This document shows positions 17,701 through 27,663 of a stretch of 44,009 bases of DNA, piece after piece. How positions within the stretch are numbered: position 1 is the first letter of the stretch; each line of letters opens with the position of its first letter. Origin of the DNA: Alphaproteobacteria bacterium (GTDB lineage Bacteria; Pseudomonadota; Alphaproteobacteria; Paracaedibacterales; VGCI01); contig JAJONN010000001.1 in the NCBI GenBank assembly GCA_021323455.1, positions 1-44,009 of the forward strand. The letters run 5' to 3'. The position numbers and the translations under genes are program-made. The notes beneath the pieces are model-generated. The model was not told the DNA's origin. It ran no database searches and worked only from the letters and a program-made list of their open reading frames with translations.

Positions 17701-20700
17701 TTATAATTTATTATCATCGGAGTCCTTACGTTCATTAGGTTCAGCCAAAGTGCAACACTTTTCAGCTTCCTCGTCGGCTTGCTCTACTTTCTGCTCACCT
17801 AAGTTATAAAAGTCTACAGCAAGCTTGAACCCTTGCTTTCTAGAGCATTCTATCCAGAAAAGTGCATTTTCAAATTGCCATGCTTGTATCAACAACCTTC
17901 CAAGGTTCCACTGCGCGAATGAATGACCATTTCTTGCAGCTTGCTCGTACCAATTAAAAGCTTTTTGAGGATTTTTCTGTATCCCTATTCCAAACTCAAA
18001 TATGCACCCTAAGTTGAATTGAACAATCGGAGAATTTTGGTTGACCTGTGGTAATAGCCATGTTTCTAATGCATCGGAAGATTCTTGAGATTCTGGTTTG
18101 CTAAAAGTAAGTTCTAATTCTTTTGGTAGCGTATTTAAACGGCTGGTTATCTTCTTTTTTTCTTCTTCTGTTCCTTCCCCGAAGTATATGTCAGGATCTA
18201 AGGCTCCTTTCAGATAGAAATATAGAATTTTTCCTATCCATAACACATGAGTAATTTTCTGCAATTGGTTTTCTTTACTTTTCTCTTCTAGTTCGTTTGA
18301 ACGATTAAATATGGTCATTATATGAGATAAATAATTAAGGGCATTCTCTCTCAGTTGGTCATTACCAAATCCCTCTTCAAATACAGGCGTTAATTTATTT
18401 ATAAATAAATCGCAAACTTTCGGAAAAACATCATGTTCGGTTTTTTTGTTTTCTGCTCTGATAACAGATTGTACTAAGCGATGGATGGAGAAAAATTCTT
18501 TGGATCGTTTAATAAGAGAGAAGTCACAAAGGTCTCTGAAAGCGCCTTCTATCTCAGGTTTCTCTTTCCATTCTAAAAATATACTTTTCACGATGGAATC
18601 AGGATCAAGGTAAGCACAGTATACAATAAGTTCCTGAGCTAACGGCGAGATTTCTTCTTTTGACATACGGAAAGTCTTATCAATTAACCTGTTATAGGTT
18701 ATTTCTAGCCCACTGAAAGGATCTCTCCTTTCCTCGAAATGAGCCACCAAATGAGCTGCCATAGGCATACTTTGAAAATCTTTTTGAAAAGCTTTGAGAT
18801 ATTCCTCAAAGATATTTTTTTGTACATTATTGCCCCCTATAAATTTGATATAATGGGCTGCATGAGAAAGAGCGAGCGGGAAACAAAATAACGCCTCAGC
18901 AAGTTGTGTCACTATACCTGCGTTTTCTACGTTGTCTTCAAGGCCAGTGATGTTAAGTAGATATTTTTGAGCTTCTTGAAGTTGAAACACATCCAGGCTA
19001 ATGGGTGCCGGGCCCCACCCTTCACTGCAGCGCGAAGTGATTAAGATATGGGTGTTGTCTGGTATTTTGCCCTTTAGAAAGGCTGGGTTAGGAACGTTAT
19101 CGTAAATAAGCAAGCAGTTCCCACGTTCAGATACATGATGCTTAACAAGTTCTATAATAATATGATCATCCTGACCTTTGGTAGGAATGCCAATATGCTG
19201 CAAAAGGTTTCTATATCCCTTTAAGAGGGAAGTTTCTGTCTCGCTTAACAACCAATACACCAAGTTATACTCTTCATTAAATTCATGAGCGTATCCTAAA
19301 GCTAAAGAAGTTTTACCAATTCCTCCCATGCCTGCAATGACAGCCTTGGAGGAAAGTATTGCAAGACCTGTATCGCGAAGTTCTTCGTGCAAGAGCATCA
19401 GGTAGCTTGTATCTGAACCTTTCGGAGTTCTGGAAATAAACCCTGCCGGCCGATCAGGCAGCCAGAAGGTATTTTGTTGGGAATAACCCTGTGAAGGGGG
19501 TTCTACGTCATGGTTCTCTTGCATCCAGGATTTTAAAATTTTTATTTTTATTTCTTGATCTTTTTGTTTATCTTCATGTTTTTTTGCGTTAAAAATTGCT
19601 CTATAAAATCGTAATTTGTAAAAATTACACTGTTCCCTAAAAGTTTCTTCAAATTTTTTTTGTCTTTCTGGTGTAAAAATATTCCCTTTTATTTTTTTTA
19701 AATATGTTTCAATAAATTGCTGTTGAAGATTTTTTGTAATTTGAAAATAGGCATCTTCTTCTTTAGCGTTTGTGTAAGTTTGTTGAAAACACCAATCCCA
19801 TAAAGACCCTAAAAACCGTCCCACGTCTTCAGCAGGATCACCAATATCACCGTATGTTCTTATAATTTTTCCAACATCTATCATTGTGATACGACGATAA
19901 GAATCTTCAGGTAATTCAATGCTCTTATCATCATTATAAAAGAAGTTGTTGCCGTGAGCATCCCCATGGGTTATCGTTAAAAAGTAGTATAGTTCATCAG
20001 CATCACATGATCTAAAAATGTCACCCCAATTACTCTTAACTTTTTTATAGATTTCTTTTACTAACCTTGCAAATTTTTCTTGGTCTTGATCAGGTAATAG
20101 ATGAATAATATTACTTGAATTAATGTTTTCAACTTCATTATTAGGCAGCTGCTGTCCGGCTGCCAAACAAAGCGGTAATTTTTCCTGGTTTTCTTCTTCC
20201 AATAGATTTTGCTCTAATGTCTTAAAAGATAATGCCACATGCTCTATATATTTTTTTCTATCTGTATTTTGACGGTAATTACTTACATGAAATTTAGCAA
20301 AATATTTAGCGCATGCTATTACGACGTCTTCGGCTGATGTCCCTGACAGAAAATGGTGGATAACATGCGTGTTCGCTCCTTCCATTATAAGATTCAAGCA
20401 ATTTTCTGGACACAGAAACGCATCGTATATTCTTGCCATTTTGAGAGCTTCAGGCAATGGGTTAATATCTAAAGCAATAAGAGAGTGTAAGAGTTCGTTC
20501 AATCCTTCTTCTATTTCTATAGCCTTAAATTTTTTTATTGCTATAAAATTAGCTTTGTTATGAGACAAAATAATAAGGTCACAGCCACTACCCCCTTTTA
20601 TAGTTTTTATAGAAAAATTGATTTCTTTATTATTTACAGTTATTAAATGGTTATGGCCTCCGTTTGAGGTGATATGTTGGATTATTGGATTGTTCCATGC

Positions 20701-21843
20701 CAAAAACGTCTTTTTTTGTTGGTAGTGTTCTTGAAAAAAAGTATCCAAGTCATTTAAATCAATTCCAACTGGATTTGGGATAAGGTCGACGTTATTATCG
20801 GGCATTCTAACAATAAGGCCATACCCTTTTTTTGTTTTTATTATTGCTGGGGCATGTTCTAAAGCATTTTCTTCTAAAAGCGTCTCATCTCCATTTATTA
20901 AGTGAAGACTACATCCCATTAGAGAAAGGTCACTCTTTGACCATTTTAAAATTTTTTTACATCTTTCTAAATAAAATCCATCAACTGTATTTGGATTTAT
21001 CTTGTAATTTATAATTTTTCCTTTTATTCCTTCTAAGCCTGTTTTTATTTCTTTTAATCTGTCTGATAAGTCAGCTTTTTTCCAGAATTCTTGTGTCAAG
21101 GGGTGTTTGGATCCCTTATAAAACTCTGGTGAGTCTAAGAAATCTTTTATGTTTTTCAATAGTTGCCTACAACAATCCTCATAAAAGTCTAAAATCCATT
21201 TGCACGTAGAAAGGATATCCTCCTGATATTCCCCTGATACTCCTCTGAAAGTTCTTACTAATTTTTTTTTAGATGTTCTTATCCTATCAACTAAGCAACA
21301 TATCTGTTTTTCTGCTAAAGAAGGATTCCCTACTTGGAATAACGATTTAAGATTATAACTGTTTTTTTCTTTAAAAAGATTAAATTCGTCCTTTAGCTGC
21401 TGGTTCCCTTCAAAAAAAGGCGACAGGATTTCCTCCAAACTATCGACGACATGGCTAGATATATCGTCGAAGTCTGCTTGTGTGACCCCAAAGATATTTC
21501 CGGCAAGGCCAACAGGTTGGGCATCTCTTTTCTGGCGTTCTTCCCAAGATTCCTGGCTTTCTTTTTCTTCCTCATCCCTAGGGAAGTCCATAGCAAGACA
21601 TTCATTTGCCTTATATATCTTACGGCTTTTGTTGGCTTCATCAGTCTGCATATTCTTAGCAAGACGTTCATCTGTCTTAAGGGCTGTACCCCCTTCATCA
21701 TCTGCTCCAAAACAAGCTGGCGATAAACTCCCAACCATACCCAAAATGGCTATGCTAAACATTAACGTCTCTTTCAACGTATGGGTGTAAATTAAATGCC
21801 TAATTTTCTTACAATTCCCCTGATTTTTTTGGTAATTTTTCAT
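17701..21843 (-). CDS. Exported phosphotransferase-like kinase / NB-ARC / Sel1 fusion protein
   Basis: 1380 residues; AAGAAGGAAAAACA precedes the ATG. A signal peptide with a long basic n-region ends near residue 46 (LMFSIAILGMVGSLSPACFG). Residues ~50-300 are helical and unrecognised. Residues ~400-760 resemble an aminoglycoside/choline phosphotransferase-type kinase: candidate ATP lysine in NFIAIKKF (~435), glutamates of the next helix, catalytic loop THGDAHGNN (His626, Asp628, Asn633, fitting HxDxxxxN) and the metal-binding Asp656 in ITMIDVGK. Then come an NB-ARC domain with Walker A AGMGGIGKTSLA (~836), Walker B-like CLLIYDNV, ILITSRCSEGW and FPLALSHAAHYI, a winged-helix-like part, and Sel1-like repeats at ~1272-1350 (NWYEQAARNGHSFAQWNLGR). 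The kinase motifs look intact. The substrate is unknown; an exported, possibly host-directed role is inferred. Confidence 0.85.
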   Translation of the reverse strand: MKNYQKNQGNCKKIRHLIYTHTLKETLMFSIAILGMVGSLSPACFGADDEGGTALKTDERLAKNMQTDEANKSRKIYKANECLAMDFPRDEEEKESQESWEERQKRDAQPVGLAGNIFGVTQADFDDISSHVVDSLEEILSPFFEGNQQLKDEFNLFKEKNSYNLKSLFQVGNPSLAEKQICCLVDRIRTSKKKLVRTFRGVSGEYQEDILSTCKWILDFYEDCCRQLLKNIKDFLDSPEFYKGSKHPLTQEFWKKADLSDRLKEIKTGLEGIKGKIINYKINPNTVDGFYLERCKKILKWSKSDLSLMGCSLHLINGDETLLEENALEHAPAIIKTKKGYGLIVRMPDNNVDLIPNPVGIDLNDLDTFFQEHYQQKKTFLAWNNPIIQHITSNGGHNHLITVNNKEINFSIKTIKGGSGCDLIILSHNKANFIAIKKFKAIEIEEGLNELLHSLIALDINPLPEALKMARIYDAFLCPENCLNLIMEGANTHVIHHFLSGTSAEDVVIACAKYFAKFHVSNYRQNTDRKKYIEHVALSFKTLEQNLLEEENQEKLPLCLAAGQQLPNNEVENINSSNIIHLLPDQDQEKFARLVKEIYKKVKSNWGDIFRSCDADELYYFLTITHGDAHGNNFFYNDDKSIELPEDSYRRITMIDVGKIIRTYGDIGDPAEDVGRFLGSLWDWCFQQTYTNAKEEDAYFQITKNLQQQFIETYLKKIKGNIFTPERQKKFEETFREQCNFYKLRFYRAIFNAKKHEDKQKDQEIKIKILKSWMQENHDVEPPSQGYSQQNTFWLPDRPAGFISRTPKGSDTSYLMLLHEELRDTGLAILSSKAVIAGMGGIGKTSLALGYAHEFNEEYNLVYWLLSETETSLLKGYRNLLQHIGIPTKGQDDHIIIELVKHHVSERGNCLLIYDNVPNPAFLKGKIPDNTHILITSRCSEGWGPAPISLDVFQLQEAQKYLLNITGLEDNVENAGIVTQLAEALFCFPLALSHAAHYIKFIGGNNVQKNIFEEYLKAFQKDFQSMPMAAHLVAHFEERRDPFSGLEITYNRLIDKTFRMSKEEISPLAQELIVYCAYLDPDSIVKSIFLEWKEKPEIEGAFRDLCDFSLIKRSKEFFSIHRLVQSVIRAENKKTEHDVFPKVCDLFINKLTPVFEEGFGNDQLRENALNYLSHIMTIFNRSNELEEKSKENQLQKITHVLWIGKILYFYLKGALDPDIYFGEGTEEEKKKITSRLNTLPKELELTFSKPESQESSDALETWLLPQVNQNSPIVQFNLGCIFEFGIGIQKNPQKAFNWYEQAARNGHSFAQWNLGRLLIQAWQFENALFWIECSRKQGFKLAVDFYNLGEQKVEQADEEAEKCCTLAEPNERKDSDDNKL

Positions 21844-22734
21844 TGTTTTTCCTTCTTGTTCAGCTCAACCCAAAATGGTTAAAATAAAGACTCGACCCTA
21901 CTAATTTATGTTTCTTCAATCATTCCTCCCCTTAATTCCGGATGGGTGCTTTGTAGGAGGTTGCAATCCCTGCCTGGAAAAATGATCAATCATCCTTGCA
22001 AAAGCTTTCAAAACTTCAATACCTGCGGCATAAAATGGTAAAAATGAGGAATATTTAAAGCACTCGGAAAGAATGGGGCAGGCCGGGGTGAATACTGTTT
22101 GAAAGGGGGATTGCGAAGCCTACCATCCACCATTGTTAATTCTTCCTTTTTGAAAGGGGAGGGGTCCAATTATGATTTTAACTTATAAATAATTTTTATA
22201 AAATTGTCTATCCTTGAGTGTACGGTTAGGCAGCCAACGTGGTAAGCATCTCGACCTTATAATTGAAGTAGATTTTTGCAAATGCAATTTCTTGCTTTGA
22301 GTGTGTTTTCTCTAATCTAATGTGCTATTGCAATAATCTAATTGCCCCAAGCATTATAAGCATCTGGAAAGTCTAGCTGAATTATCTTTAGCCAAATCAA
22401 TAAATGAAAATAACCCCCAACAAGCCAAAATCTTTAAAAAACAGGCTATCGATTATTTAACGCAAGCTCTGGAAGTTGTAAAAGCCCATTTCCCAGAAAA
22501 TTCCCCTCATATTGCAAGGATCCAATCGAAGCTACTGGAGCTGTAGAGACGACCCAGGCCGAGGAGCTACAAAGACAGGAAGGCGCTAAAGCGTCCCCCT
22601 TTCTTTTGCATGTTCGTTGTGAGGCTATTTTTCATTACAATAAATCAGATAATGTAAAAACGCCCCCAAGGTAGCGCCTAATATGCTTGTCAGGAATCTT
22701 AAAATAAGAGCGTACTTTTAAAAAAATAATGTTT
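21844..22734. other. Gene-poor region holding a TPR gene fragment
   Basis: About 890 bases without an intact gene. The plus strand at 22337-22546 encodes the last part of a TPR protein. A short hairpin, ggcgctaaagcgtc followed by a C/T-rich run, lies near 22585-22610 and might be the old gene's terminator. The rest is AT-rich sequence in which I see nothing firm. Confidence 0.6.
22337..22546 (+). pseudogene. C-terminal fragment of a TPR protein
   Basis: From 22337 to TAG at 22544-22546 an open frame without a start codon reads HLESLAELSLAKSI, KQAIDYLTQALEVVKAHFPE and SPHIARIQSKLLEL. This parallels the end of the protein encoded at 14126-17683 (YRSLETLGEIYLKKSI, NQAIDQFNQALKIARQHFPK, SAHIQRIHSKIKIL) over its whole length. 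It is therefore the remains of a second LuxR-NB-ARC-TPR-type gene whose 5' part is gone. It carries no frameshift within the preserved stretch, so loss of the front part may be fairly recent. Confidence 0.8.
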
Positions 22735-23151
22735 TTAATCGTTTCGCTGGAGCCGTTCGCGGCGTTCATGCCGTTCCTGGGCCTCAAGACTTAACGTAGC
22801 GATGGGGCGTGCTTCCAGGCGTTTGACGCCAATAGGTTCGCCTGTTTCATCACAATATCCGTAAGAACCTTCGTCAATCCGGCGAAGGGCGTCCTCAATT
22901 TTATTAATAAGTTTCCATCCTCGATCTCGTGCACGAAGTTCAATCGTTCGATCTGTCTCATTGGCTGCGCAGTCAATAAGGTCTGATTCAGCCTGCGCCT
23001 CTTCTTGAAGATGGGTAATGGTTTCGCTTGATTCTTGAAGCAACTGGCTGCGCCAACTCATAAGCTTGTGACGAAAATAGTCTATTTGTTGAGAACTCAT
23101 AAAAGGTTCGTCATCAGAAGGTTGGTAAGGTGTAAGGATTTCACGGGACAT
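22735..23151 (-). CDS. dksA: RNA polymerase-binding transcription factor DksA
   Basis: 138 residues; AAGGAGA precedes the ATG. DksA binds the RNA polymerase secondary channel and, with ppGpp, adjusts rRNA and stress promoters. The coiled-coil tip region (DLIDCAANETDRTIELRARD) and the C-terminal fold (GSYGYCDETGEPIGVKRLEA, then RPIATLSLEAQERHE) are clear. Of the four zinc cysteines of the E. coli protein only one (in YGYC) is present; cysteine-poor DksA forms are common in alphaproteobacteria, so this is not a sign of decay. It is divergent from grpE. Confidence 0.93.
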   Translation of the reverse strand: MSREILTPYQPSDDEPFMSSQQIDYFRHKLMSWRSQLLQESSETITHLQEEAQAESDLIDCAANETDRTIELRARDRGWKLINKIEDALRRIDEGSYGYCDETGEPIGVKRLEARPIATLSLEAQERHERRERLQRND

Positions 23152-23219
23152 AAATTCTCCTTTCCTAGTAAATTGCCATCATGACTTTATTTGACACGAT
23201 TTTGGTTAATTTTTAACTA

Positions 23220-23247
23220 ATTATGCGTACACTATAGGGTGCGACAA
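23220..23247 (-). promoter_or_regulatory. Candidate sigma-70 promoter for dksA
   Basis: On the minus strand TTGTCG (23242-23247) and CATAAT (23220-23225) are 16 bases apart, about 70 bases upstream of the dksA ATG. The match is reasonable but not tested. Confidence 0.4.
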
Positions 23248-23420
23248 TTTGGCAAGCAAGTCTTTAAAATTATCCATAAAATTTATTTTTCTAGGTGTGA
23301 CTTTTTAGCACACCCTATGAGCAATGCCTTGATAAGACTTACAAAGTAAAGGGTTGAAAATTATCTCGTTTCGTCTTAGGTACTTAATATATAATGTGCC
23401 AAGAAATGAAGGAGTGTTTC

Positions 23421-24035
23421 ATGAGTAATAATAATGTCCCTCACAACCCCCCGCCTTCTCCTCTTGAGGGTGTTCCTGACAACGATTCAGAAAAGACCGC
23501 AAAGACCGCTGAGGAGCTGGAAAAAAAAGCTGAGCCTGAAGGCCAGGAGCCATCTGCCTTGGAAGGGGAACTTGCCAGTTTAAAAGACCAATGGCTGCGA
23601 GCTATGGCTGAAACAGAAAACTTGCGCCGCCGTGCCACGCGGGATCGGGAGGAAGCCCTTAAATATGCAAGCACAAACTTCGGGCGGGATATGTTAGTCA
23701 TTGCTGATAACTTGCGCCGGGCGCTTGAGAGCTGCCCTGCTACCGAAGATTTGCCAGAACCGATTAAGGCGCTGATTCAGGGAATTGAGATGACAGAGAG
23801 TGCTTTATTGTCTACGTTTGATCGCCATGGCATCAAGAAAATTGACCCGTTGAGCGAAAAGTTTGATGCGAATGCGCATCAGGCCATGTTTGAAGTTGAG
23901 GATGAGAGCGTCCCTGCCGGAACGGTCGTCCAAGTGTTGCAAACAGGTTATACCTTGCATGATCGCTTGTTACGGCCTGCCATGGTTGGGGTATCCAAAG
24001 GGGGTACAAAGCAGCAAGGCAGTGCAGAGAGCTGA
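23421..24035 (+). CDS. grpE: Nucleotide exchange factor GrpE
   Basis: 204 residues. The ATG at 23421 is chosen over an upstream in-frame start at 23394 because AAGGAG lies nine bases before it. GrpE releases ADP from DnaK in the heat-shock chaperone cycle. It shows an acidic, disordered N terminus (~1-50), the long dimerising helix (ELASLKDQWLRAMAETENLR) and the C-terminal beta domain with DPLSEKFDANAHQAMFEVED and GTVVQVLQTGYTLHDRLLRP. Length and motifs are normal. A near-consensus -10 (TATAAT, 23390-23395) sits about 25 bases before the start, without an obvious -35. dnaK follows 267 bases downstream with its own likely promoter. Confidence 0.96.
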   Translation: MSNNNVPHNPPPSPLEGVPDNDSEKTAKTAEELEKKAEPEGQEPSALEGELASLKDQWLRAMAETENLRRRATRDREEALKYASTNFGRDMLVIADNLRRALESCPATEDLPEPIKALIQGIEMTESALLSTFDRHGIKKIDPLSEKFDANAHQAMFEVEDESVPAGTVVQVLQTGYTLHDRLLRPAMVGVSKGGTKQQGSAES

Positions 24036-24211
24036 TGGGCTAGGCATATCTCTAGGGCGTGTGGTCACTTATCGTCTTTATGGATAGTAAATGGCGGTTT
24101 TCTGCGTTTCCATTTTTCAAATACTCTTTTGTATTCTGCGATACGGTTCTCGAAACCCACCATTTTCACCACCAAAGCTTTCAATTGATGATATCCCCCT
24201 AGACAGAAACC

Positions 24212-24241
24212 TTGATTATTTGAAGGATTATGGTATATATT
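24212..24241 (+). promoter_or_regulatory. Candidate promoter for dnaK
   Basis: TTGATT (24212-24217) and TATATT (24236-24241) are spaced 18 bases apart (or TATATA at 24234-24239 with 16), about 60 bases upstream of the dnaK ATG. It is close to a vegetative sigma-70 promoter rather than a heat-shock consensus. Confidence 0.5.
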
Positions 24242-24302
24242 ATTAGCAGACAAACACGAATGCTGCTAATTTTATACAAGATATTTTTAAGGAGAAGATC
24301 AA

Positions 24303-26222
24303 ATGGGAAAAGTAATTGGGATTGACCTTGGAACGACAAACTCTTGTGTGGCCGTTATGGAAGGTAAAAATGCCCGCGTTATTGAAAACGCAGAAGGCAC
24401 TCGAACGACACCTTCCGTGGTTGCTTTCGGAGAAAACGGGGAACGCCTTGTTGGCCAGCCAGCCAAACGCCAAGGGGTCACAAACCCGGAGAATACAATA
24501 TTTGCGAATAAGCGTCTCATCGGCCGACCTTTTAATGATCCCATCACAAAGAAAGATATGGACCTGGTTCCCTATACGATTATCAAGGGTGACAATGGCG
24601 ACGCATGGGTTCAGGCGCGCGGGGAAAAATTTAGCCCCAGCCAGATTAGCGCCCTTATCCTTCAAAAGATGAAAGAAACAGCCGAAGCGCACTTAGGAGA
24701 ACCCGTAACCCAAGCCGTCATCACGGTTCCTGCCTATTTCAACGACTCCCAGCGCCAGGCGACGAAAGATGCAGGGCGCATTGCTGGCTTGGAAGTTTTG
24801 CGCATTATCAATGAGCCAACAGCGGCAGCCTTGGCCTATGGTCTTGAAAAGAAGGGAAGCGGAATGGTTGCCGTTTATGACCTTGGGGGCGGTACCTTCG
24901 ATGTTTCCATTCTGGAGATTGGGGATGGCGTCTTCGAGGTTAAAGCAACCAATGGCGATACGTTTTTAGGGGGCGAAGACTTTGATGCGCGAATTATGGA
25001 CTATGTGGCCGATGAATTTAAAAAAGAGCAAGGCATTGACTTGCGTCAAGATAAGCTTGCCTTACAACGGTTGAAGGAAGCCGCTGAAAAAGCAAAGATT
25101 GAACTTTCCGCTTCTCTCCAAACAGAAATTAATTTGCCCTTTATATCGGCGGATGCTTCTGGGCCAAAGCACTTGAACGTAAAGTTAACGCGGGCAAAAC
25201 TGGAAGCCCTCGTTGCGGACTTGATTGAGCGTACCATTGCACCCTGCAAGGCTGCACTGAAAGATGCGGGCTTATCGGCAGATAAAATTGAAGAAGTTAT
25301 TTTGGTTGGCGGAATGACTCGGATGCCCAAGGTTATGGAGACGGTGAACGCCATCTTTGGCCGCGAACCGCATCGGGGTGTTAACCCGGATGAGGTCGTG
25401 GCAATTGGTGCGGCCATCCAGGGTGCCGTTTTACAAGGGGACGTGAAAGACGTTTTGTTGCTGGATGTCACCCCTTTGTCTTTGGGAATTGAAACGTTGG
25501 GAGGGGTATTTACCCGCTTGATTGAGCGCAACACGACGATCCCCACGCGTAAAAGCCAAACGTTCTCGACGGCGGATGATAACCAGACAGCAGTCACGAT
25601 CCGTGTCTTCCAAGGAGAAAGGGAAATGGCCGCTGATAATAAGCTGCTCGGTCAGTTTGATTTGGTTGGGATTCCGCCGGCACCGCGGGGCGTCCCTCAG
25701 ATTGAAGTCACCTTTGACATTGACGCCAACGGCATTGTTCAGGTTCATGCAAAAGACAAGGCAACAGGCAAAGAACAACAAATTCGGATCCAAGCATCCG
25801 GAGGATTGTCTGAGGAAGATATCAAGAAAATGGTTGAAGAGGCGGAAGCTAACGCAGAAGCTGACAAAAAGCGCCGGGAGATGGTAGAGGTGAAAAACCA
25901 TGGGGAAGCCCTTGTCCACTCAACAGAAAAGTCGTTGACAGAGCATGGAGATAAAGTCAGCGCTGAAGAAAAGACAGCGATCGAGGCGGATCTTGCTGCA
26001 TTAAAGACTGCGCTGGAAGGGGAAGACTTGGCGGAGATTCAAGCAAAGACCCAGAGTTTAGCAACATCTACCATGAAACTGGGCGAAGCTGTGTATAAAG
26101 ATATGCAAGCGAAGGAAGCGGAAGCAGGGACTGGGGCAGCACCAAAGGATGAGGAAGGCACCGTTGTTGACGCAGAATTTGAGGATGTCGACGATACTGT
26201 GAAAAAGCAGAGTTCACAGTAA
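24303..26222 (+). CDS. dnaK: Chaperone protein DnaK (Hsp70)
   Basis: 639 residues, full length; AAGGAGAAGATCAA precedes the ATG. It is the ATP-driven chaperone that binds unfolded protein segments in the cytoplasm with DnaJ and GrpE. Clear signatures are [17 protein letters not shown] at the N terminus, [31 protein letters not shown] in the ATPase domain, the linker and substrate domain start [19 protein letters not shown], and the helical lid ending in an acidic tail ([11 protein letters not shown]). No domain is shortened. grpE lies upstream and dnaJ downstream, separated from dnaK by a large palindromic repeat. Confidence 0.98.
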   Translation: MGKVIGIDLGTTNSCVAVMEGKNARVIENAEGTRTTPSVVAFGENGERLVGQPAKRQGVTNPENTIFANKRLIGRPFNDPITKKDMDLVPYTIIKGDNGDAWVQARGEKFSPSQISALILQKMKETAEAHLGEPVTQAVITVPAYFNDSQRQATKDAGRIAGLEVLRIINEPTAAALAYGLEKKGSGMVAVYDLGGGTFDVSILEIGDGVFEVKATNGDTFLGGEDFDARIMDYVADEFKKEQGIDLRQDKLALQRLKEAAEKAKIELSASLQTEINLPFISADASGPKHLNVKLTRAKLEALVADLIERTIAPCKAALKDAGLSADKIEEVILVGGMTRMPKVMETVNAIFGREPHRGVNPDEVVAIGAAIQGAVLQGDVKDVLLLDVTPLSLGIETLGGVFTRLIERNTTIPTRKSQTFSTADDNQTAVTIRVFQGEREMAADNKLLGQFDLVGIPPAPRGVPQIEVTFDIDANGIVQVHAKDKATGKEQQIRIQASGGLSEEDIKKMVEEAEANAEADKKRREMVEVKNHGEALVHSTEKSLTEHGDKVSAEEKTAIEADLAALKTALEGEDLAEIQAKTQSLATSTMKLGEAVYKDMQAKEAEAGTGAAPKDEEGTVVDAEFEDVDDTVKKQSSQ

Positions 26223-26233
26223 GGAGTTTTAGT

Positions 26234-26423
26234 AAGGCTGTCATCCTGGGGCTTAGGAAACCTTGGCGAAGCTTTGCGAGCCTTAGGTTTCCTGAGTAGC
26301 CGGGATCCATGGATCCACATAGAGGCGTTAAAAGGTGTAAAATACATGGATCCCGGCTCCTAAGGTTTTGTAACGTTTCGCTACGCTCAGCTAACAAAAC
26401 CTAAGGGCCAGGATGACAGCCTT
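26234..26423. repeat. Cruciform intergenic repeat, copy 1 (between dnaK and dnaJ)
   Basis: About 190 bp, nearly palindromic. Outer arms: aaggctgtcatcctggggct and its mirror ending at 26423. Inside lie three parts: a hairpin closed by aggaaacc/ggtttcct (about 26255-26292), a central pair ccgggatccatg (26300-26311) / catggatcccgg (26345-26356), and a hairpin with aggttttgt/acaaaacct (about 26363-26402). A second copy, inverted, lies at 27664-27848. As RNA it would fold into a multi-branched structure. Confidence 0.85.
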
Positions 26424-26493
26424 AAGAGGCAGAATTAATGATCCAACATAGTTTGGGTTCAACACAATTTGATACACGAACGAAGATAATGTA

Positions 26494-27639
26494 ATGGCAA
26501 AAGCAAAACAAGATTACTATGAATTGTTGGGGGTCAGCCGGTCTTCCGCAGCGGATGAAATCAAGAAAGCGTATCGCAAGCTTGCAATGAAATACCATCC
26601 GGACAAAAATCCAGGAAACAAGGAAGCTGAAACGAAATTCAAGGAAATTTCGGAAGCTTATGAGGTCTTGCAGGATGACCAAAAGCGTGCAGCTTATGAT
26701 CGGTTTGGCCATCAAGCCTTTGAAGGCGGCTTAGGGGCAGGAGCGCGTGCAAGCGGTGGCTTTGGTGGCTTCGATTTTTCGGATATCATTGACGAGATGT
26801 TTTCAGGCATGGGGGGACGTCAGGCTGCAGAGGCCAACCTACGGGGATCTGATATCCGCTATAACGCGGAAATTACGCTGGAAGAAGCCTTCCTGGGAAC
26901 AGAACCGCGCGTCAAGTATATGACGGCTGTGCCTTGTGACCCCTGTAAGGGGTCAGGGGGAGAAGGGGGAGCAAGCCCTACGACCTGTAAAACGTGCCAA
27001 GGACGCGGGAAAGTACGGACCCAGCAAGGGTTCTTTACCATCGAGCGGCCTTGTCATGCTTGCCAAGGGATTGGTCAAACTGTTGAAAAACCCTGCAAAA
27101 GCTGTCAAGGAACGGGTCGCGTCCGGCGTGAAAAAAACCTGGATATTCAAATCCCCGCTGGCGTCGAAGACGGGGTCCGCCTCCGGGTGGCTGCTGCGGG
27201 GGAGGCGGGTATCCGTGGTGGTGAGCCCGGGGACCTTTATGTTTTTATCAGCATAAGGCCTCATCGATTTTTCCAACGAAATGGCGCGGACATCCATTGC
27301 CGTGTCCCCATTGTGATGACGACAGCTGCGCTGGGGGGGGAAATCGAAGTGCCAACCATTGATGGCTCCCGCACCAAGCTCAAAATTCCACCGGGAACCC
27401 AGGCAGGACACCAGTTTCGTTTACGCGGGAAAGGGATGACTGTTTTCCGTCGGTCGGGCATGAGGGGTGATATGTATGTCGAAGCGCTTGTTGAAACGCC
27501 CATGAACTTGACCAAGCGCCAGCAAGACCTTTTACGGGAATTTGAGTCCGACAGCAAGGAAGAATCTACCAGCCCTCAATCTGCGGGTTTCTTTGCGAAG
27601 ATGCGGGAATTTTGGGGGGACCGGAGTTCAAAGGGGTAG
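26494..27639 (+). CDS. dnaJ: Chaperone protein DnaJ (Hsp40)
   Basis: 381 residues, complete. DnaJ delivers substrates to DnaK and stimulates its ATPase. The J domain (residues 1-70) contains the HPD triad in [10 protein letters not shown]. It is followed by a glycine/phenylalanine-rich stretch ([20 protein letters not shown]), four zinc-binding CxxCxGxG repeats ([32 protein letters not shown]) and the C-terminal substrate-binding domains with [19 protein letters not shown]. The ribosome-binding site is weak (GAAGATAA). Both flanks carry copies of the cruciform repeat, so dnaJ sits between two inverted repeats about 1.2 kb apart. Confidence 0.97.
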   Translation: MAKAKQDYYELLGVSRSSAADEIKKAYRKLAMKYHPDKNPGNKEAETKFKEISEAYEVLQDDQKRAAYDRFGHQAFEGGLGAGARASGGFGGFDFSDIIDEMFSGMGGRQAAEANLRGSDIRYNAEITLEEAFLGTEPRVKYMTAVPCDPCKGSGGEGGASPTTCKTCQGRGKVRTQQGFFTIERPCHACQGIGQTVEKPCKSCQGTGRVRREKNLDIQIPAGVEDGVRLRVAAAGEAGIRGGEPGDLYVFISIRPHRFFQRNGADIHCRVPIVMTTAALGGEIEVPTIDGSRTKLKIPPGTQAGHQFRLRGKGMTVFRRSGMRGDMYVEALVETPMNLTKRQQDLLREFESDSKEESTSPQSAGFFAKMREFWGDRSSKG

Positions 27640-27663
27640 GAAGAGGTTTTTTTCTCAATCTCT

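Noticed and set aside
21900-22130. Minus-strand open stretch of about 65 codons between the NB-ARC gene and the TPR fragment
   Set aside because: No start codon context, no recognisable domain, and several frames are equally open.
22735-23151. Loss of zinc cysteines in DksA as decay
   Set aside because: Cysteine-poor DksA proteins are normal in alphaproteobacteria and the rest of the fold is intact.
23234-23318. Inverted repeat atagggtg/caccctat between dksA and grpE
   Set aside because: Only eight bases with a long loop; too weak to support a site.
24065-24253. 62-residue open frame on the minus strand between grpE and dnaK
   Set aside because: Its translation looks somewhat protein-like, but it overlaps the likely dnaK promoter, lacks a clear ribosome-binding site and resembles no family known to me.
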